Counted from the first letter of the stretch, positions 33,199-43,646 are shown. The stretch is DNA of 64,000 nt from Candidatus Saccharibacteria bacterium UBA1050 (GCA_002316545.1 DCDR01000001.1:683692-747691), one strand, 5' to 3'. Made by a program: numbers and translations. Notes: generated from the letters alone by a model not told the origin.

Positions 33199-35310
33199 AT
33201 GAGTATTATCAACCCGAACGGTAAGGATATTTTTAGTGTATCTACCGATTTTTGTGGACAACCATTAACCCTAGAGGTAAACCGCGTTGGATTCCGCACC
33301 ACTGCAACGGTATTAGTAAAGTATGGCGACACAGTCGTGCTCGGTACTACGCAAATTGGTAGCCGCCCGATTCAGCTCGATTATTTCCCACTGTCTGTTG
33401 ACTATGAAGAAAAAATGTATGCAGCTGGAAAAATATCCGGTAGCCGATTTATCAAGCGCGAAGGTCGCCCAAGTGATGAGGCAATTTTGATTGGCCGTAT
33501 TATCGATCGCCCAATTCGACCACTATTTCCAAAAGGCTATCGCCAAGAAGTGCAGGTGGTTTCAAGCGTGCTTTCAATGGACCCAGAATTCCGCCCAGAC
33601 ATGATTGCCATGATTGCCGCCAGTAGCGCGTTGAGCCTTAGTGGCGCACCATTTGACGGCCCAGTAGCTGGCCTGCGAGTTGGCCGCGTAAATGGCGAGT
33701 TCAAGGCATTCCTAACCGCTGAAGAGCGCGAACAAAGTGACCTCGACTTAGTGGTTGCTGGTATCGAACGAGGCATTACCATGGTAGAAGCCGGTGCCAA
33801 CGAAGTGGACGAAGAAGTAATTATTGAAGCGATGGCATGGGCGCATAAAGCAATGCAGCCGGCGATTGCCCTGCAAAAGGAACTGGTAGAAAAAGTAGCG
33901 CCTGTAGCGCAAGAATATGAGCTAGTGCTGCCAAACGAAGCTATTCAAAAAGAAGTAGACGAATGGGTGAAAGGCAAGCTGGGCGATAAACTACGCAAGG
34001 CTTACCCAGAGCGCAACGAAATGATTAACGAACTTCGCTGGGCCTTCCACGAGCAAATGGCCGAAAAAGTTGGCGAAGACTACGCCGAGCAGCGCGATGA
34101 GTACGACGAAGCCTTTACGATGGCGCTACACAAAGATGTGCGCCGCGGTATTGTTGAAGATGGCTTGCGCCCAGATGGCCGTAAGCTTGATGAAATTCGT
34201 CCGCTATCGAGCGAAGTTGGCTTGCTACCACGCGCCCACGGTTCAAGCTTGTTCACCCGTGGTGTAACCCAAGGTATGAACATCGTTACGCTTGCTCCGC
34301 TGAGCTACGCACAGATCGTTGACACTATGGAAGTAAGCGACGGCGAACGCCGCTACATGCACCACTACAACGCGCCGGGCTACACCGTTGGTGAAGTGCG
34401 ACGTTTGGGCAGTCCGGGTCGTCGCGAAATTGGCCACGGTTATCTAGCGGAACGGGCGTTGATTCCGGTGCTTCCAACCGAAGAGGAATTCCCATATGCG
34501 ATTCGTTCAGTCACCGAAATTATGAGCCAAAACGGTTCAACTAGTATGGCAGCAACTTGTAGTAGCTGTTTGGCTCTGATGGACGCAGGCGTGCCTTTGA
34601 CGCGTCCTGTCAGCGGTATTGCTATGGGCCTCATGATGGACGGCGACAAACCACTGGTGCTCAGCGACATCGCTGACGCTGAAGATTTCGCTGGTGACAT
34701 GGACTTTAAGGTAACTGGTACCGAAAAGGGCATCACGGCCGTACAAATGGACATGAAACTTCATGGACTATCTGTCGATGTGTTGGCTGAAGCAATTCGC
34801 CAAAGTACTCCAGGTCGTGCACACATTTTGCAGCACATGGTGAGCGTACTAGCTGCGCCACGGGCGGAACTAAGCCCATACGCTCCACGTATTGAAAAGA
34901 TCAAGATTAACCCAGAAAAGATCGGTGCCGTGATTGGTAAGGGTGGTGAAACCATCAACAAGATTACGTCTGAAACTGGTGCTGAAATCGATATCAAAGA
35001 CGACGGGTTAATCACCGTTGCCAGCGCCAACGCTGAAAGCATTCAAAAGGCGCTTGATTGGATTAAGAGCCTCACCGAAGAGCCAGAAGTGGGCAAAATC
35101 TACGAAGGTACCGTAGTGAGCATTAAAGACTTCGGCGCGTTCGTAAACATCTTCCCAGGTACCGACGGTATGGTGCACATTTCGAAGCTTTCCGACCAAC
35201 GAGTCGAAAAGGTAACTGATGTACTAAAAGAAGGCCAGAAAGTGCGCGTGAAACTGATGGAAATCGACGACCGCGGTCGCTTGAGCCTCAGCATCAAAGA
35301 CGCTAAATAA
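33199..35310 (+). CDS. pnp: Polyribonucleotide nucleotidyltransferase (PNPase)
   Basis: 703 aa phosphorolytic 3'-5' exoribonuclease. Two RNase PH-like domains (first about 10-230; second about 320-560 with the FTRGVTQ and active-site MDFKVTGT segments), a KH domain (IGAVIGKGGETINKITSETG, about 575-630) and a C-terminal S1 domain (VGKIYEGTVVSIKDFGAFV to the end). Complete and normal length. It has a highly structured leader with a strong ribosome-binding site and ends 2 bases from convergent folP. Confidence 0.97.
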   Translation: MSIINPNGKDIFSVSTDFCGQPLTLEVNRVGFRTTATVLVKYGDTVVLGTTQIGSRPIQLDYFPLSVDYEEKMYAAGKISGSRFIKREGRPSDEAILIGRIIDRPIRPLFPKGYRQEVQVVSSVLSMDPEFRPDMIAMIAASSALSLSGAPFDGPVAGLRVGRVNGEFKAFLTAEEREQSDLDLVVAGIERGITMVEAGANEVDEEVIIEAMAWAHKAMQPAIALQKELVEKVAPVAQEYELVLPNEAIQKEVDEWVKGKLGDKLRKAYPERNEMINELRWAFHEQMAEKVGEDYAEQRDEYDEAFTMALHKDVRRGIVEDGLRPDGRKLDEIRPLSSEVGLLPRAHGSSLFTRGVTQGMNIVTLAPLSYAQIVDTMEVSDGERRYMHHYNAPGYTVGEVRRLGSPGRREIGHGYLAERALIPVLPTEEEFPYAIRSVTEIMSQNGSTSMAATCSSCLALMDAGVPLTRPVSGIAMGLMMDGDKPLVLSDIADAEDFAGDMDFKVTGTEKGITAVQMDMKLHGLSVDVLAEAIRQSTPGRAHILQHMVSVLAAPRAELSPYAPRIEKIKINPEKIGAVIGKGGETINKITSETGAEIDIKDDGLITVASANAESIQKALDWIKSLTEEPEVGKIYEGTVVSIKDFGAFVNIFPGTDGMVHISKLSDQRVEKVTDVLKEGQKVRVKLMEIDDRGRLSLSIKDAK

Positions 35311-35312
35311 TA

Positions 35313-36065
35313 TTACAGCCACGGTATTTCATGAACACGCAGGTAAGCAGCACCGCTTGCCTGCGCTTGTTTTGCAAGTTCTGTATTAATTGCTTGGCTA
35401 AACCTATCTTTGTGTAGGTATTGCTCGATAAAGCGCTTTCTTGAATAGCCAATAAGCACTGGAACACCAGGCACTTGTTTCGCGAAATCAATCAGCTCGG
35501 CATTGAGTCGCATTGTTTTACCAAAGCCAATGCCTGGGTCTAAAATAATTTGTTCTGACGAAGCACCAAGTTGCAACAGCTCATCTCGGCGCTCCAGTAA
35601 CTCGCGCCTTACTTGCTCTATACCATCGACAGGCTTTGCCAACTTGTGCGCTGCCTGGATATCTCCGTTTACTGAGATGGGAAGATGGCTAAGGAATACG
35701 CGAAGCCCAGATGATGCTATGAGACGACGCATGGCAGCATCGTGTGCAGTGGTAACGTCATTGATAATCAGATTTGGAATTAACCGTACTGCGCGCTCAA
35801 TAATTTCAGGGTAAAATGTATCGATTGATATCTCAAAACTTTGGTTAGCAAGAAGGTTCAGCACAGGCTCTAGCCGCTCCCATTCTTGTTCAATTGTTAA
35901 TAACTCAGCGTTTGGCCGGGTAGACTGCGCACCAACATCAATAATATGCGCGCCCTTCATGGCAAGTTCTTTCGCATGAATCAGCGCTACTTCGGGTGTG
36001 GTGAACAAGCCACCGTCGCTAAAACTATCGGGTGTTATATTAAGGATTCCTACCAACTGAACCAT
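35313..36065 (-). CDS. folP: Dihydropteroate synthase
   Basis: 250 aa TIM-barrel enzyme that joins the pterin pyrophosphate to p-aminobenzoate in folate synthesis. Motifs: LVGILNITPDSFSDGG, DVGAQSTRP, NDVTTAHD and ILDPGIGFGKT. The usual STRPG is STRPN. No other folate gene is in the window. Convergent with pnp and divergent from the glycosylase gene, whose -10 box lies just upstream of its ATG. Confidence 0.92.
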   Translation of the reverse strand: MVQLVGILNITPDSFSDGGLFTTPEVALIHAKELAMKGAHIIDVGAQSTRPNAELLTIEQEWERLEPVLNLLANQSFEISIDTFYPEIIERAVRLIPNLIINDVTTAHDAAMRRLIASSGLRVFLSHLPISVNGDIQAAHKLAKPVDGIEQVRRELLERRDELLQLGASSEQIILDPGIGFGKTMRLNAELIDFAKQVPGVPVLIGYSRKRFIEQYLHKDRFSQAINTELAKQAQASGAAYLRVHEIPWL

Positions 36066-36073
36066 GGAGTCAG

Positions 36074-36079
36074 TATACT
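36074..36079 (+). promoter_or_regulatory. -10 box, leaderless type
   Basis: TATACT ends 6 bases before the ATG at 36086. Confidence 0.5.
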
Positions 36080-36085
36080 AAATGT

Positions 36086-36658
36086 ATGAACAAGCAGTTG
36101 CAGCTGGACGAATTAAAATCGAAAATACTATCGGCAAATATTTGCCCAGAGTTGGCAGCTCAGGCGACACAGCTAGTATTAGGTGATGGTAACCCAGATG
36201 CCGACATTGTATTTATTGGCGAAGCGCCAGGCAAAAATGAAGACGAGCAAGGGCTACCGTTTGTTGGGGCGGCAGGGAAGTTTTTGAATGAGATGTTAGC
36301 TGCGGCAAATTTGAACCGAAGCGATGTGTACATTACAAATATCGTAAAGTATCGTCCACCAAACAATCGCGACCCTCTACCAGAAGAGAAGAAAGCGTTT
36401 TGGCCGTATTTATTGAAACAACTGCAAATTATTCAGCCAAAAGTGGTGATAACACTTGGTAGGCACAGTATGGAATACTTTTTGCCCGGCATGCGTATTA
36501 GCGAGGTGCACGGCCAGCCAAAACGTATTCAATTTGGTGATGATAAGCTGGTGATCATTCCGCTGTATCATCCGGCTGCCGCGCTGTACAATGGCGGTAT
36601 GCGCTCGACATTGATGGAAGATTTTTTGAATGTTCCAGAAATACTGAAAAAACTATGA
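36086..36658 (+). CDS. Uracil-DNA glycosylase, family 4-like, without iron-sulfur cysteines
   Basis: 190 aa. The uracil-binding and catalytic region GEAPGKNEDEQGLPFVG and the C-terminal HPAAALY motif place it in the family 4 (thermostable UDG) group. Family 4 normally ligates a 4Fe-4S cluster through four Cys; here only one Cys remains (NICPEL), and positions such as KYRPPNNRDP, where KCRPPGNR is usual, have lost theirs. The fold is probably stabilised without a cluster. It overlaps the next gene by 4 bases. Confidence 0.85.
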   Translation: MNKQLQLDELKSKILSANICPELAAQATQLVLGDGNPDADIVFIGEAPGKNEDEQGLPFVGAAGKFLNEMLAAANLNRSDVYITNIVKYRPPNNRDPLPEEKKAFWPYLLKQLQIIQPKVVITLGRHSMEYFLPGMRISEVHGQPKRIQFGDDKLVIIPLYHPAAALYNGGMRSTLMEDFLNVPEILKKL

Positions 36659-38118
36659 ACGCAAAACCTGGTGGCATTCTACATAAACTTCAGCAAGCAT
36701 TATCGAGCAAACGCTTCTTCTACGCTATAATCGCCATCGCCATACTTCAAGCACTTTGGTACGCCAGCAGCTTTTCACCATGGGTAAATGACGAGTCAAA
36801 ACATTTCCGTACAACAGAATTATTTACACAACAAATCACACCGTTTTTTGATAGCCAGCCAGAATCATGGGACAAGGCAGGACAGGTGGCTCGCAGCGGA
36901 TCGTACTTGTTTTACTATTTGATGAGTTGGCCACTGCGTGGACTACAGGCTGTAACGAGTGATCCAAGCACGCAACTTTTCGGCTTACGGCTTTTGATGA
37001 TAGTGTTTTTCGTGATTGGGCTAGTCTACTATCGAAAGGCTTTGCTTCACTTAAAAGGTGTATCGGCAGCAACGGCACATGTCGCGCTATTGGCATTTGT
37101 GCTTACTCCTGCGGCTGGGCTACTCGCTGGCATGTACAACTACGATAATCTCGCCTTCGCGCTGTTTGGCTTTTTGCTGCTAAAAAGTGTGAATATGCTG
37201 TATGAAAGGCGTGTCCACGCAGACGATGTAGCCATAATGCTGATAATTGCAGTAGTGTTGCTGCTGGTAAAATGGTCCGCATTAGCATTAGTTGTGCCGC
37301 TTGTTGTATTACTCGCATACAACCAATGGCGACAGCACGGCAAAAAGTACATTCCTCGTGTTATAGCCTCATTTAAAACATTACACCGGCCAATGCAGAT
37401 GACTTTATTGATTGGACTGCTTATAGCGGTACTGTTGTGTATTGAGCGACCAATCCAAAACATGATTGTATATGGCAAGCCAAACCCAAGTTGCGATGTG
37501 GTGCTAAGCCACGAACGCTGCATGAAGTTTGCAGATTATGCCAACTACCAGCGCACGTTGGCTGCAAAAGAAGCGTCGTTTGAGCCGCTGAGTTTGCCGG
37601 CATACATTGTTCGTTTCTGGGTACCAAAAATGGCCGATACGTCTGCGAATTTGATAGAACGAGGCAGTTCGTCTCGCCTTGATATAGTCGCCGCATTGTA
37701 TTTACTTGGAGTGGTTTCATCAATGGCAATATTAGTGGTAGGTTGGCGACGAATTTGGCAACACAAAGGTCTGAGATTTTTGTTAGGTATATCGATAGTG
37801 TATGTTGTGCTGCTTATCGTGAAAGAGTATGGCGTGTACACACAGTATGGAATACCAGGTGCCATTCGTGCTCGCTATATAGTGCCGATATTGCCAATTT
37901 ATTTTACAGCGGTACTCTATGTTTTGTGGCCGTTGATTACTCGCTACAAAACCATTTCCGCTACGATTGGACTAATTGGATTACTGTTGCTGGCTCAAGG
38001 GGGGAGTATCATCTCTCACTTGTTTACGGCACCAGCCTCGGCGTATTCGTCTCAGGCTAGCAGCAACGTCAACCAACAGCTAAAAACAGTGCTCGACCCA
38101 CTAGTTTATGGTAAATAA
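36655..38118 (+). CDS. Polytopic membrane protein, GT-C glycosyltransferase-like
   Basis: 487 aa with about 11 membrane helices. The first extracytoplasmic loop carries WVNDESKHF, an acidic motif in the position expected for GT-C glycosyltransferases that use lipid-linked sugars; the overall layout resembles DUF2142-like membrane proteins. Role in modifying a surface glycan or protein is inferred. ATGA overlap with the glycosylase gene. Confidence 0.65.
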   Translation: MNAKPGGILHKLQQALSSKRFFYAIIAIAILQALWYASSFSPWVNDESKHFRTTELFTQQITPFFDSQPESWDKAGQVARSGSYLFYYLMSWPLRGLQAVTSDPSTQLFGLRLLMIVFFVIGLVYYRKALLHLKGVSAATAHVALLAFVLTPAAGLLAGMYNYDNLAFALFGFLLLKSVNMLYERRVHADDVAIMLIIAVVLLLVKWSALALVVPLVVLLAYNQWRQHGKKYIPRVIASFKTLHRPMQMTLLIGLLIAVLLCIERPIQNMIVYGKPNPSCDVVLSHERCMKFADYANYQRTLAAKEASFEPLSLPAYIVRFWVPKMADTSANLIERGSSSRLDIVAALYLLGVVSSMAILVVGWRRIWQHKGLRFLLGISIVYVVLLIVKEYGVYTQYGIPGAIRARYIVPILPIYFTAVLYVLWPLITRYKTISATIGLIGLLLLAQGGSIISHLFTAPASAYSSQASSNVNQQLKTVLDPLVYGK

Positions 38119-38146
38119 GCCGGCGTAAGCATATATACTAGGTGTA

Positions 38147-39043
38147 ATGACTGAAGATTTTTCAAAAGTTCTCCACTATTTCGATGACCACGAAGTGCTC
38201 GTGAATGATCACGGTATGAATAATCGCTATCGCTATGCAAAGGCGAAAAAATCGGGCGAGTGGTTCTTTGTAAAACACGCCGACAACAAGCAAGAACGCG
38301 AAGGCTTGCACCGCGAAGTCGAGTGGGCCAAATTTATGCAATACGTCGCTGAAACAAAACACGACGAGCACCTAAAAGGTCCAGAAATTATTGATTATAT
38401 TAGTGACCACACGCTAGTATTTCGCTATATTGAAGCACCGCTACTAGTCGAGCGTCACGATGTTGCTACTTGGCGTGCACACATGAAACGCTACGCGGCC
38501 ATGCTGCACACGCTTGATGAATGCGCGCAAAGTTGGCGGCCAGATTCGATTGAAGGCAGGTTATCACGCACACAAGATTTCGATCATATTTGGCGCAAAT
38601 GGCTGGGTGATAACATTACTCAAGTTGAGCGTTATAACGATGCGACGGTGGTAATGACCGAGTCGATTCCACAAATTACCACGCTTATGCAGCACGGTGA
38701 TCTTACCCCATGGCAGATTTTTACCGATGGCGACAGCTGGATAATCTACGATGGCGAACGCTCGGGCGTAGATTTGCCTCGATTTAACGACATTGCCTAC
38801 GGCTATGGCCGGCTCTACACCATGTTTCACAGCAAAGAAGCGGCAAAAAGCCTCATCAATCATTATTTAGAAGCATCGGGCATGAACAAGTGGTTATTTA
38901 TCGAAAAGTTTCGTATAGCGCTGATCAACCGCTCGATTGGAATTATCAGCGACGCATTTCGCGACCGAGAACGCGACGATTACATAAACGACGCCAAAGA
39001 ATTACTGGCAACTTGCCTTGATGCTCCTGACACACTTGCCTAA
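38147..39043 (+). CDS. Aminoglycoside phosphotransferase/kinase-fold protein
   Basis: 298 aa with protein-kinase-like fold marks: catalytic loop MQHGDLTPWQIF (His-Gly-Asp as in APH, with Gln where Asn is usual) and IIYDGERSGVD in place of the DFG-like segment. Small-molecule kinase of unknown substrate (sugar, choline or macrolide type). TATACT (38134-38139) is 7 bases before ATG, so the gene appears leaderless. Confidence 0.75.
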   Translation: MTEDFSKVLHYFDDHEVLVNDHGMNNRYRYAKAKKSGEWFFVKHADNKQEREGLHREVEWAKFMQYVAETKHDEHLKGPEIIDYISDHTLVFRYIEAPLLVERHDVATWRAHMKRYAAMLHTLDECAQSWRPDSIEGRLSRTQDFDHIWRKWLGDNITQVERYNDATVVMTESIPQITTLMQHGDLTPWQIFTDGDSWIIYDGERSGVDLPRFNDIAYGYGRLYTMFHSKEAAKSLINHYLEASGMNKWLFIEKFRIALINRSIGIISDAFRDRERDDYINDAKELLATCLDAPDTLA

Positions 39044-39064
39044 AGGGGCCGAGTTTGCTATAAT
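39036..39064 (+). promoter_or_regulatory. Promoter of rnj with about 100-base leader
   Basis: TTGCCT at 39036-39041 and TATAAT at 39059-39064 with a 17-base spacer. The leader (to 39169) contains a small AAGGG/CCCTT hairpin and an AAGGAG ribosome-binding site. Confidence 0.55.
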
Positions 39065-39169
39065 AGTAGGAACTTGAAAGGGAAACTGACTGTCACTCGA
39101 CCCCTTGTCTCTGAGTTTTACTATCGAAATTAATGATAAAAACCATCTCAAAAAGGAGAAACATATTCT

Positions 39170-41302
39170 ATGGGTCAACGACGACTCGCGAAGCCGCAAG
39201 CTGATGACATGAGCAAGCGGCCGAATAACCAAAAGAAAAAATCGGATAACACCGTACTAAACAACACGAGCACTCGCCGCGGCGAGGTATTTCGTGCCCA
39301 GCGCCGTACAAGCGAGGATGTAAACTTGCGTGCTAGCCAGCACATCATCAATATTCCGGTTAATAAAAGTATGTACAACGGCTACGATGGCCGCCAGTTT
39401 AGCCTGGCCGACCAAAAGAAGCAACCTCGTATTAACGGTCCAAAACTTCGGGTCATTCCGATTGGTGGCTTGGGTGAAATGGGTATTGGCAAGAACTGTA
39501 TGGCGATTGAATACGATAACGATATCATTGTCATCGACATGGGCTTCTTGTTCCCAGGTTCTGATTACCCAGGCATTAACTACATCACACCAGACATTAC
39601 TTGGCTAGAAGAAAACAAGCACAAAATTCGCGGCCACGTATTTACTCATGGGCACCTCGACCACATTGGTGCATTCCGCCACCTTATTCACAAGATTCCT
39701 GCGCCAGTGTACGGTAGTAAATTTACCGTGGGCATGCTGAAACGCACGATGGAAGAGAGCATGAGCGGCTATGAACCACAATACTTTGAGCTCAACCCTG
39801 AGACCCACGAACGAGTACAGCTAGGCGATAGTTTCAGTATTGAACTTGTACGCGTGAACCACTCAATTCCAGATGCCACCGCTGTCGTTATTCGTACGCC
39901 ACTCGGTGTGTTAGTAGATAGTGGTGACTGGCGTTTTGAAGAAAATCCAGTTGATGGCGTGAAGTTCGATCTTGAACGCCTTACCGAAATCGCCACTAAA
40001 GAAGGTATCTTGCTGTTCATGAACGAAAGTACTAACTGTGAAAGCGATGGTACGCACACTCACGGCGAGCGTGATATTCAGCATAGTATTGGTGAAGTTA
40101 TGGAGAAATATCCAAACTCACGCCTTATCATGAGCTCATTTAGTAGCCAACTTCACCGTATTCAAGTGATGCTTGAAGAGGCGCAAAAACATGGCCGAAA
40201 AGTTGCCTTTGCCGGTTATAGCATGATCCAAAACCTCGAAGTTGCCCTAAGGGCTGGCGCGATTAAGGTGCCAAAAGATACCGTGGTAAAGATGGAAGAC
40301 CTCGTGAAGATGCCGGACGGCAAAATCACGATAATTTGTACTGGTAGCCAGGGTGAGTTCAATGCTGTGCTCAACCGTATGGCTTCAGGCGCCCACAAGC
40401 ATATCAAGATTAAGAATAGTGATGTGGTGGTATTTAGCTCAAACCCAATTCCGGGTAACGAAAAATACGTGGTACGTACCGTTGACGGCCTCATGCGCGA
40501 AGGAAGTGAAGTGATTCAAAACGGTAAGACACACCTTACCGGTGTTGGTCCGCTTCACTTGTCTGGTCACGGCTACTACGACGATCATATTAAGCTTATT
40601 AATGCCCTGAATCCAACCTACTATTTGCCGATTCACGGTGAATTTCACATGTTGGTGCACAATGCGCGCCTAGCCGAAAAAGAAGCGGGCATCCCACGTC
40701 AAAATATATTCGTTTGTGACGCCGGCGACATAGTAGAAATTACGGCTGATGGAGCTCGCAAAGCTGGCCGTGTGCCAGTTGGCGGTATTATGTACGACGA
40801 TAGCGGCGCTGTCGTGAGCGAAGTGGTACTAAAAGACCGAATTCACATGGCCAACGAAGGTATGTTCGTCGTTGTTCTTACCGTTCAGCGTGGAACCGGC
40901 CGCTTACTTACTAGCCCAGACATCATTTCTCGTGGGTTTATTTACCTACGTGATAGTGAAGAGCTCATGGGCTTGATACGTCAGTACTTGAAGCAAAAAG
41001 TCGCTCGCGGCTTTAGCGGTAAAAAGATTGATATCGACCAGGTAAAGAAAGAAATCAAAGACGAAATCACGCACATTTTGTACGATCAAACACGTCGTAC
41101 GCCAATCGTGATTCCGGTAATCAATGAAATTGGTGGCGGTGGTCAGCCTGCACAAAGCAGCCAAAACCAGCCAAAGCAAGCCGAACAAGTACCGCGACAA
41201 GCACCATTCAAACGCCCGGCTCCTAAGAAGTTCCCGCCACGCCAAGTGCCAGATACCGAAGCAAACCAGCCAAAGCCTCGTTTCGACAGCCGCGGCTACT
41301 AG
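39170..41302 (+). CDS. rnj: Ribonuclease J
   Basis: 710 aa, metallo-beta-lactamase/beta-CASP RNase with 5'-3' exonuclease and endonuclease activity; central to mRNA decay in bacteria lacking RNase E. A basic, disordered N-terminal extension of about 95 residues precedes the catalytic core, which carries THGHLDHIGAF (HxHxDH metal motif), SDGTHTHGERD and a later SGHGYYDD. The C-terminal domain ends in a Gln/Pro/Lys-rich tail. Start chosen at the ATG after AAGGAG. Together with pnp it gives a Firmicutes-style decay set. Confidence 0.94.
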   Translation: MGQRRLAKPQADDMSKRPNNQKKKSDNTVLNNTSTRRGEVFRAQRRTSEDVNLRASQHIINIPVNKSMYNGYDGRQFSLADQKKQPRINGPKLRVIPIGGLGEMGIGKNCMAIEYDNDIIVIDMGFLFPGSDYPGINYITPDITWLEENKHKIRGHVFTHGHLDHIGAFRHLIHKIPAPVYGSKFTVGMLKRTMEESMSGYEPQYFELNPETHERVQLGDSFSIELVRVNHSIPDATAVVIRTPLGVLVDSGDWRFEENPVDGVKFDLERLTEIATKEGILLFMNESTNCESDGTHTHGERDIQHSIGEVMEKYPNSRLIMSSFSSQLHRIQVMLEEAQKHGRKVAFAGYSMIQNLEVALRAGAIKVPKDTVVKMEDLVKMPDGKITIICTGSQGEFNAVLNRMASGAHKHIKIKNSDVVVFSSNPIPGNEKYVVRTVDGLMREGSEVIQNGKTHLTGVGPLHLSGHGYYDDHIKLINALNPTYYLPIHGEFHMLVHNARLAEKEAGIPRQNIFVCDAGDIVEITADGARKAGRVPVGGIMYDDSGAVVSEVVLKDRIHMANEGMFVVVLTVQRGTGRLLTSPDIISRGFIYLRDSEELMGLIRQYLKQKVARGFSGKKIDIDQVKKEIKDEITHILYDQTRRTPIVIPVINEIGGGGQPAQSSQNQPKQAEQVPRQAPFKRPAPKKFPPRQVPDTEANQPKPRFDSRGY

Positions 41303-41387
41303 ACCTAACAGGGCACGGAACTACTTGATTTTTGTAGTAATTTGTGCTACAATAATAGAGTAAAGCTAGCGTATAATAAAAACAGTT

Positions 41388-43637
41388 ATGGCTAAAAGAA
41401 AAAAACGTACCAGTAAGAAGAGTAAGGCGGCGCTAAAGAGCGTTCCGCAGCATACGCTTCCAGATGGTTTCTGGAGCCAGGTATGGGCGATATTCCTTAT
41501 CGCCGTGTCTATTTTGCTCGTTGTCGCGTGGTTTGGCATTGGTGGGCCAGTACTCGAATGGCTGCAGCAGGCAAGCCTCGCTACTATAGGCTACGCGGTG
41601 TATATATTGCCGCTACTACTTGGCTACATTGCTGTAGAGATATTCCGCAGCGAGGAAAACAGGCTACCGTTTGTTATGAAATTTGCCGCCGCTATGCTGG
41701 TGGTATGGTTTTCTGGCCTCTTTGGTTTGTTGCAAAAAGACGACCTAGCCACTACTTCTACCGGAGGCTTCGTGGGCGACACCATAAACAGCGGCATGCT
41801 CGCTTTGGTAGATGCTGGCGTCGCAATATTCTTGTATGTGCTACTTATTGCCCTGACGACTCTCTTTGTACTACGTTTGTCGCCATTTGATATTATTCGA
41901 AAACTGTGGGCACTGATTCGACGCGGTAGTCTCGATGACGAGCAGGCTAGTAATGTCGGTGTCATGCGAAAAGCGGCTGAAGCAGATGGGCATAGTGGTG
42001 TATCGGCCGATTTCAAACTCAACGCTGGCGTGCCAACGCTCGATCCGAGTGAAAGCAAGCGCGCCGCCAAACTTTCTAGCTTAAAAGGCAGTATCCAGCA
42101 AGATAAAGCAGCTGAAGAACGTGCGGCATTGGTAACCGCGGCAGATCCGAACTGGAAAGCGCCGAGCCTCGACCTACTCGAGAAAAAGCAAAGCCCGGCC
42201 GATGCTGGTGACGTGCAACACAACGCCCAAATTATTAAAGAAACCTTGGGCGAATTTAGCATTGATGTCGACATGGAAGGCGCAAATATTGGGCCGAAAG
42301 TAACTCAATATACCTTAAAACCACCAAGTGGTGTAAAGCTCACGCGTATTACTGCGCTGGAAACCAACATCGCACTGAATTTGGCAGCACAAAGTTTACG
42401 TATCGAAGCGCCGATTCCTGGCCAGCGTGCGGTCGGTATTGAAGTGCCAAACCGTAAGGCAGCCGATGTACGTATTCGCGGTATCTTAGAGAGTAAACAA
42501 TGGGAAGCAGCGCACGAACCGCTGAGCTTTGCGATTGGTCGTGATATTTCCGGTGAGGCAGTTATCGGACATCTCAACAAAATGCCGCACGTGTTGATTG
42601 CTGGTCAAACTGGAAGTGGTAAGTCGGTCATGATAAACACGTTGCTTTCGAGCTTGCTGTATCGCAATAGCCCGAGCGAAATGAAACTGATTTTGGTGGA
42701 CCCGAAACAAGTGGAAATGGCACCCTACGAAGATATCCCGCATCTTCTGACCCCAGTTATTACTGAGCCAGAGAAAACGATTAGCGCGCTGAAGTGGGCG
42801 GTAAACGAGATGGAGCGCCGCTACAAGCTTCTCGCCGAAGAGAAACTGCGCGATATCAAAAGCTACAACCAAAAAGTGCAAAGTGGTGGCCGCAAGATTT
42901 CGGTGCAAGATGAAGACGGCAACGAACAGCGCGTTGATGACGGTGCGATGCCATATATCGTGATTGTAATCGACGAGTTGGCAGATTTGATGATGGTGGC
43001 TGCGCGAGACGTTGAAGCCCTCGTGGTTCGTTTGGCCCAGAAAGCTCGTGCCGTTGGTATTCATTTGGTGCTCGCTACTCAGCGTCCATCGGTAGATGTC
43101 ATTACCGGTTTGATTAAGGCAAACATTCCAGCTCGTATCGCCTTTACGGTGGCGAGTCAGGTAGACAGCCGCACTATTCTCGATCAAGTTGGTGCTGAAA
43201 AACTGCTGGGCCAGGGAGACATGTTGCTCAAAACCGCCGAAATGCCAAAACCACGCCGTATACAAGGCGCATGGGTGATGGATGAAGAAGTCAGCAAAAT
43301 TACCGACCACTTGCGCATGCAAAGTGCTCCACAATACAACGATGAAGTGGTAAGCCAGCCAGTACAGCTTAATGGCAAGGGTGGCGTGGTAATGGACTTC
43401 GACCACGAAGGTGGTGACGATATGTACAAAGACGCCCTAAGGGTAGTGGTAGAAAGCGGCAAGGCAAGCACAAGCCTATTACAACGACGCCTGCGCATTG
43501 GCTATGCCCGTGCCGCGCGTATTATCGAAGAAATGGAAGAACAGGGTGTTATTGGCGCCGCCGATGGCTCTCGACCACGCGAAGTACTCATCAGTAGCCT
43601 TGACGATGTGTACGGCAGCGGCGATGAAGAAGTGTAG
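41388..43637 (+). CDS. ftsK: FtsK/SpoIIIE-family DNA translocase
   Basis: 749 aa. Basic N-terminus, four membrane helices (about 30-170), a charged linker, then the motor: IDVDMEGANIGPKVTQY (alpha domain), Walker A AGQTGSGKSVMI, Walker B IVVIDELADLMM-type segment, and a C-terminal gamma winged helix (STSLLQRRLRIGYARAARI). It pumps chromosomal DNA through the closing septum. TATAAT precedes ATG by about 10 bases. Confidence 0.95.
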   Translation: MAKRKKRTSKKSKAALKSVPQHTLPDGFWSQVWAIFLIAVSILLVVAWFGIGGPVLEWLQQASLATIGYAVYILPLLLGYIAVEIFRSEENRLPFVMKFAAAMLVVWFSGLFGLLQKDDLATTSTGGFVGDTINSGMLALVDAGVAIFLYVLLIALTTLFVLRLSPFDIIRKLWALIRRGSLDDEQASNVGVMRKAAEADGHSGVSADFKLNAGVPTLDPSESKRAAKLSSLKGSIQQDKAAEERAALVTAADPNWKAPSLDLLEKKQSPADAGDVQHNAQIIKETLGEFSIDVDMEGANIGPKVTQYTLKPPSGVKLTRITALETNIALNLAAQSLRIEAPIPGQRAVGIEVPNRKAADVRIRGILESKQWEAAHEPLSFAIGRDISGEAVIGHLNKMPHVLIAGQTGSGKSVMINTLLSSLLYRNSPSEMKLILVDPKQVEMAPYEDIPHLLTPVITEPEKTISALKWAVNEMERRYKLLAEEKLRDIKSYNQKVQSGGRKISVQDEDGNEQRVDDGAMPYIVIVIDELADLMMVAARDVEALVVRLAQKARAVGIHLVLATQRPSVDVITGLIKANIPARIAFTVASQVDSRTILDQVGAEKLLGQGDMLLKTAEMPKPRRIQGAWVMDEEVSKITDHLRMQSAPQYNDEVVSQPVQLNGKGGVVMDFDHEGGDDMYKDALRVVVESGKASTSLLQRRLRIGYARAARIIEEMEEQGVIGAADGSRPREVLISSLDDVYGSGDEEV

Positions 43638-43646
43638 CTCGAGAGG

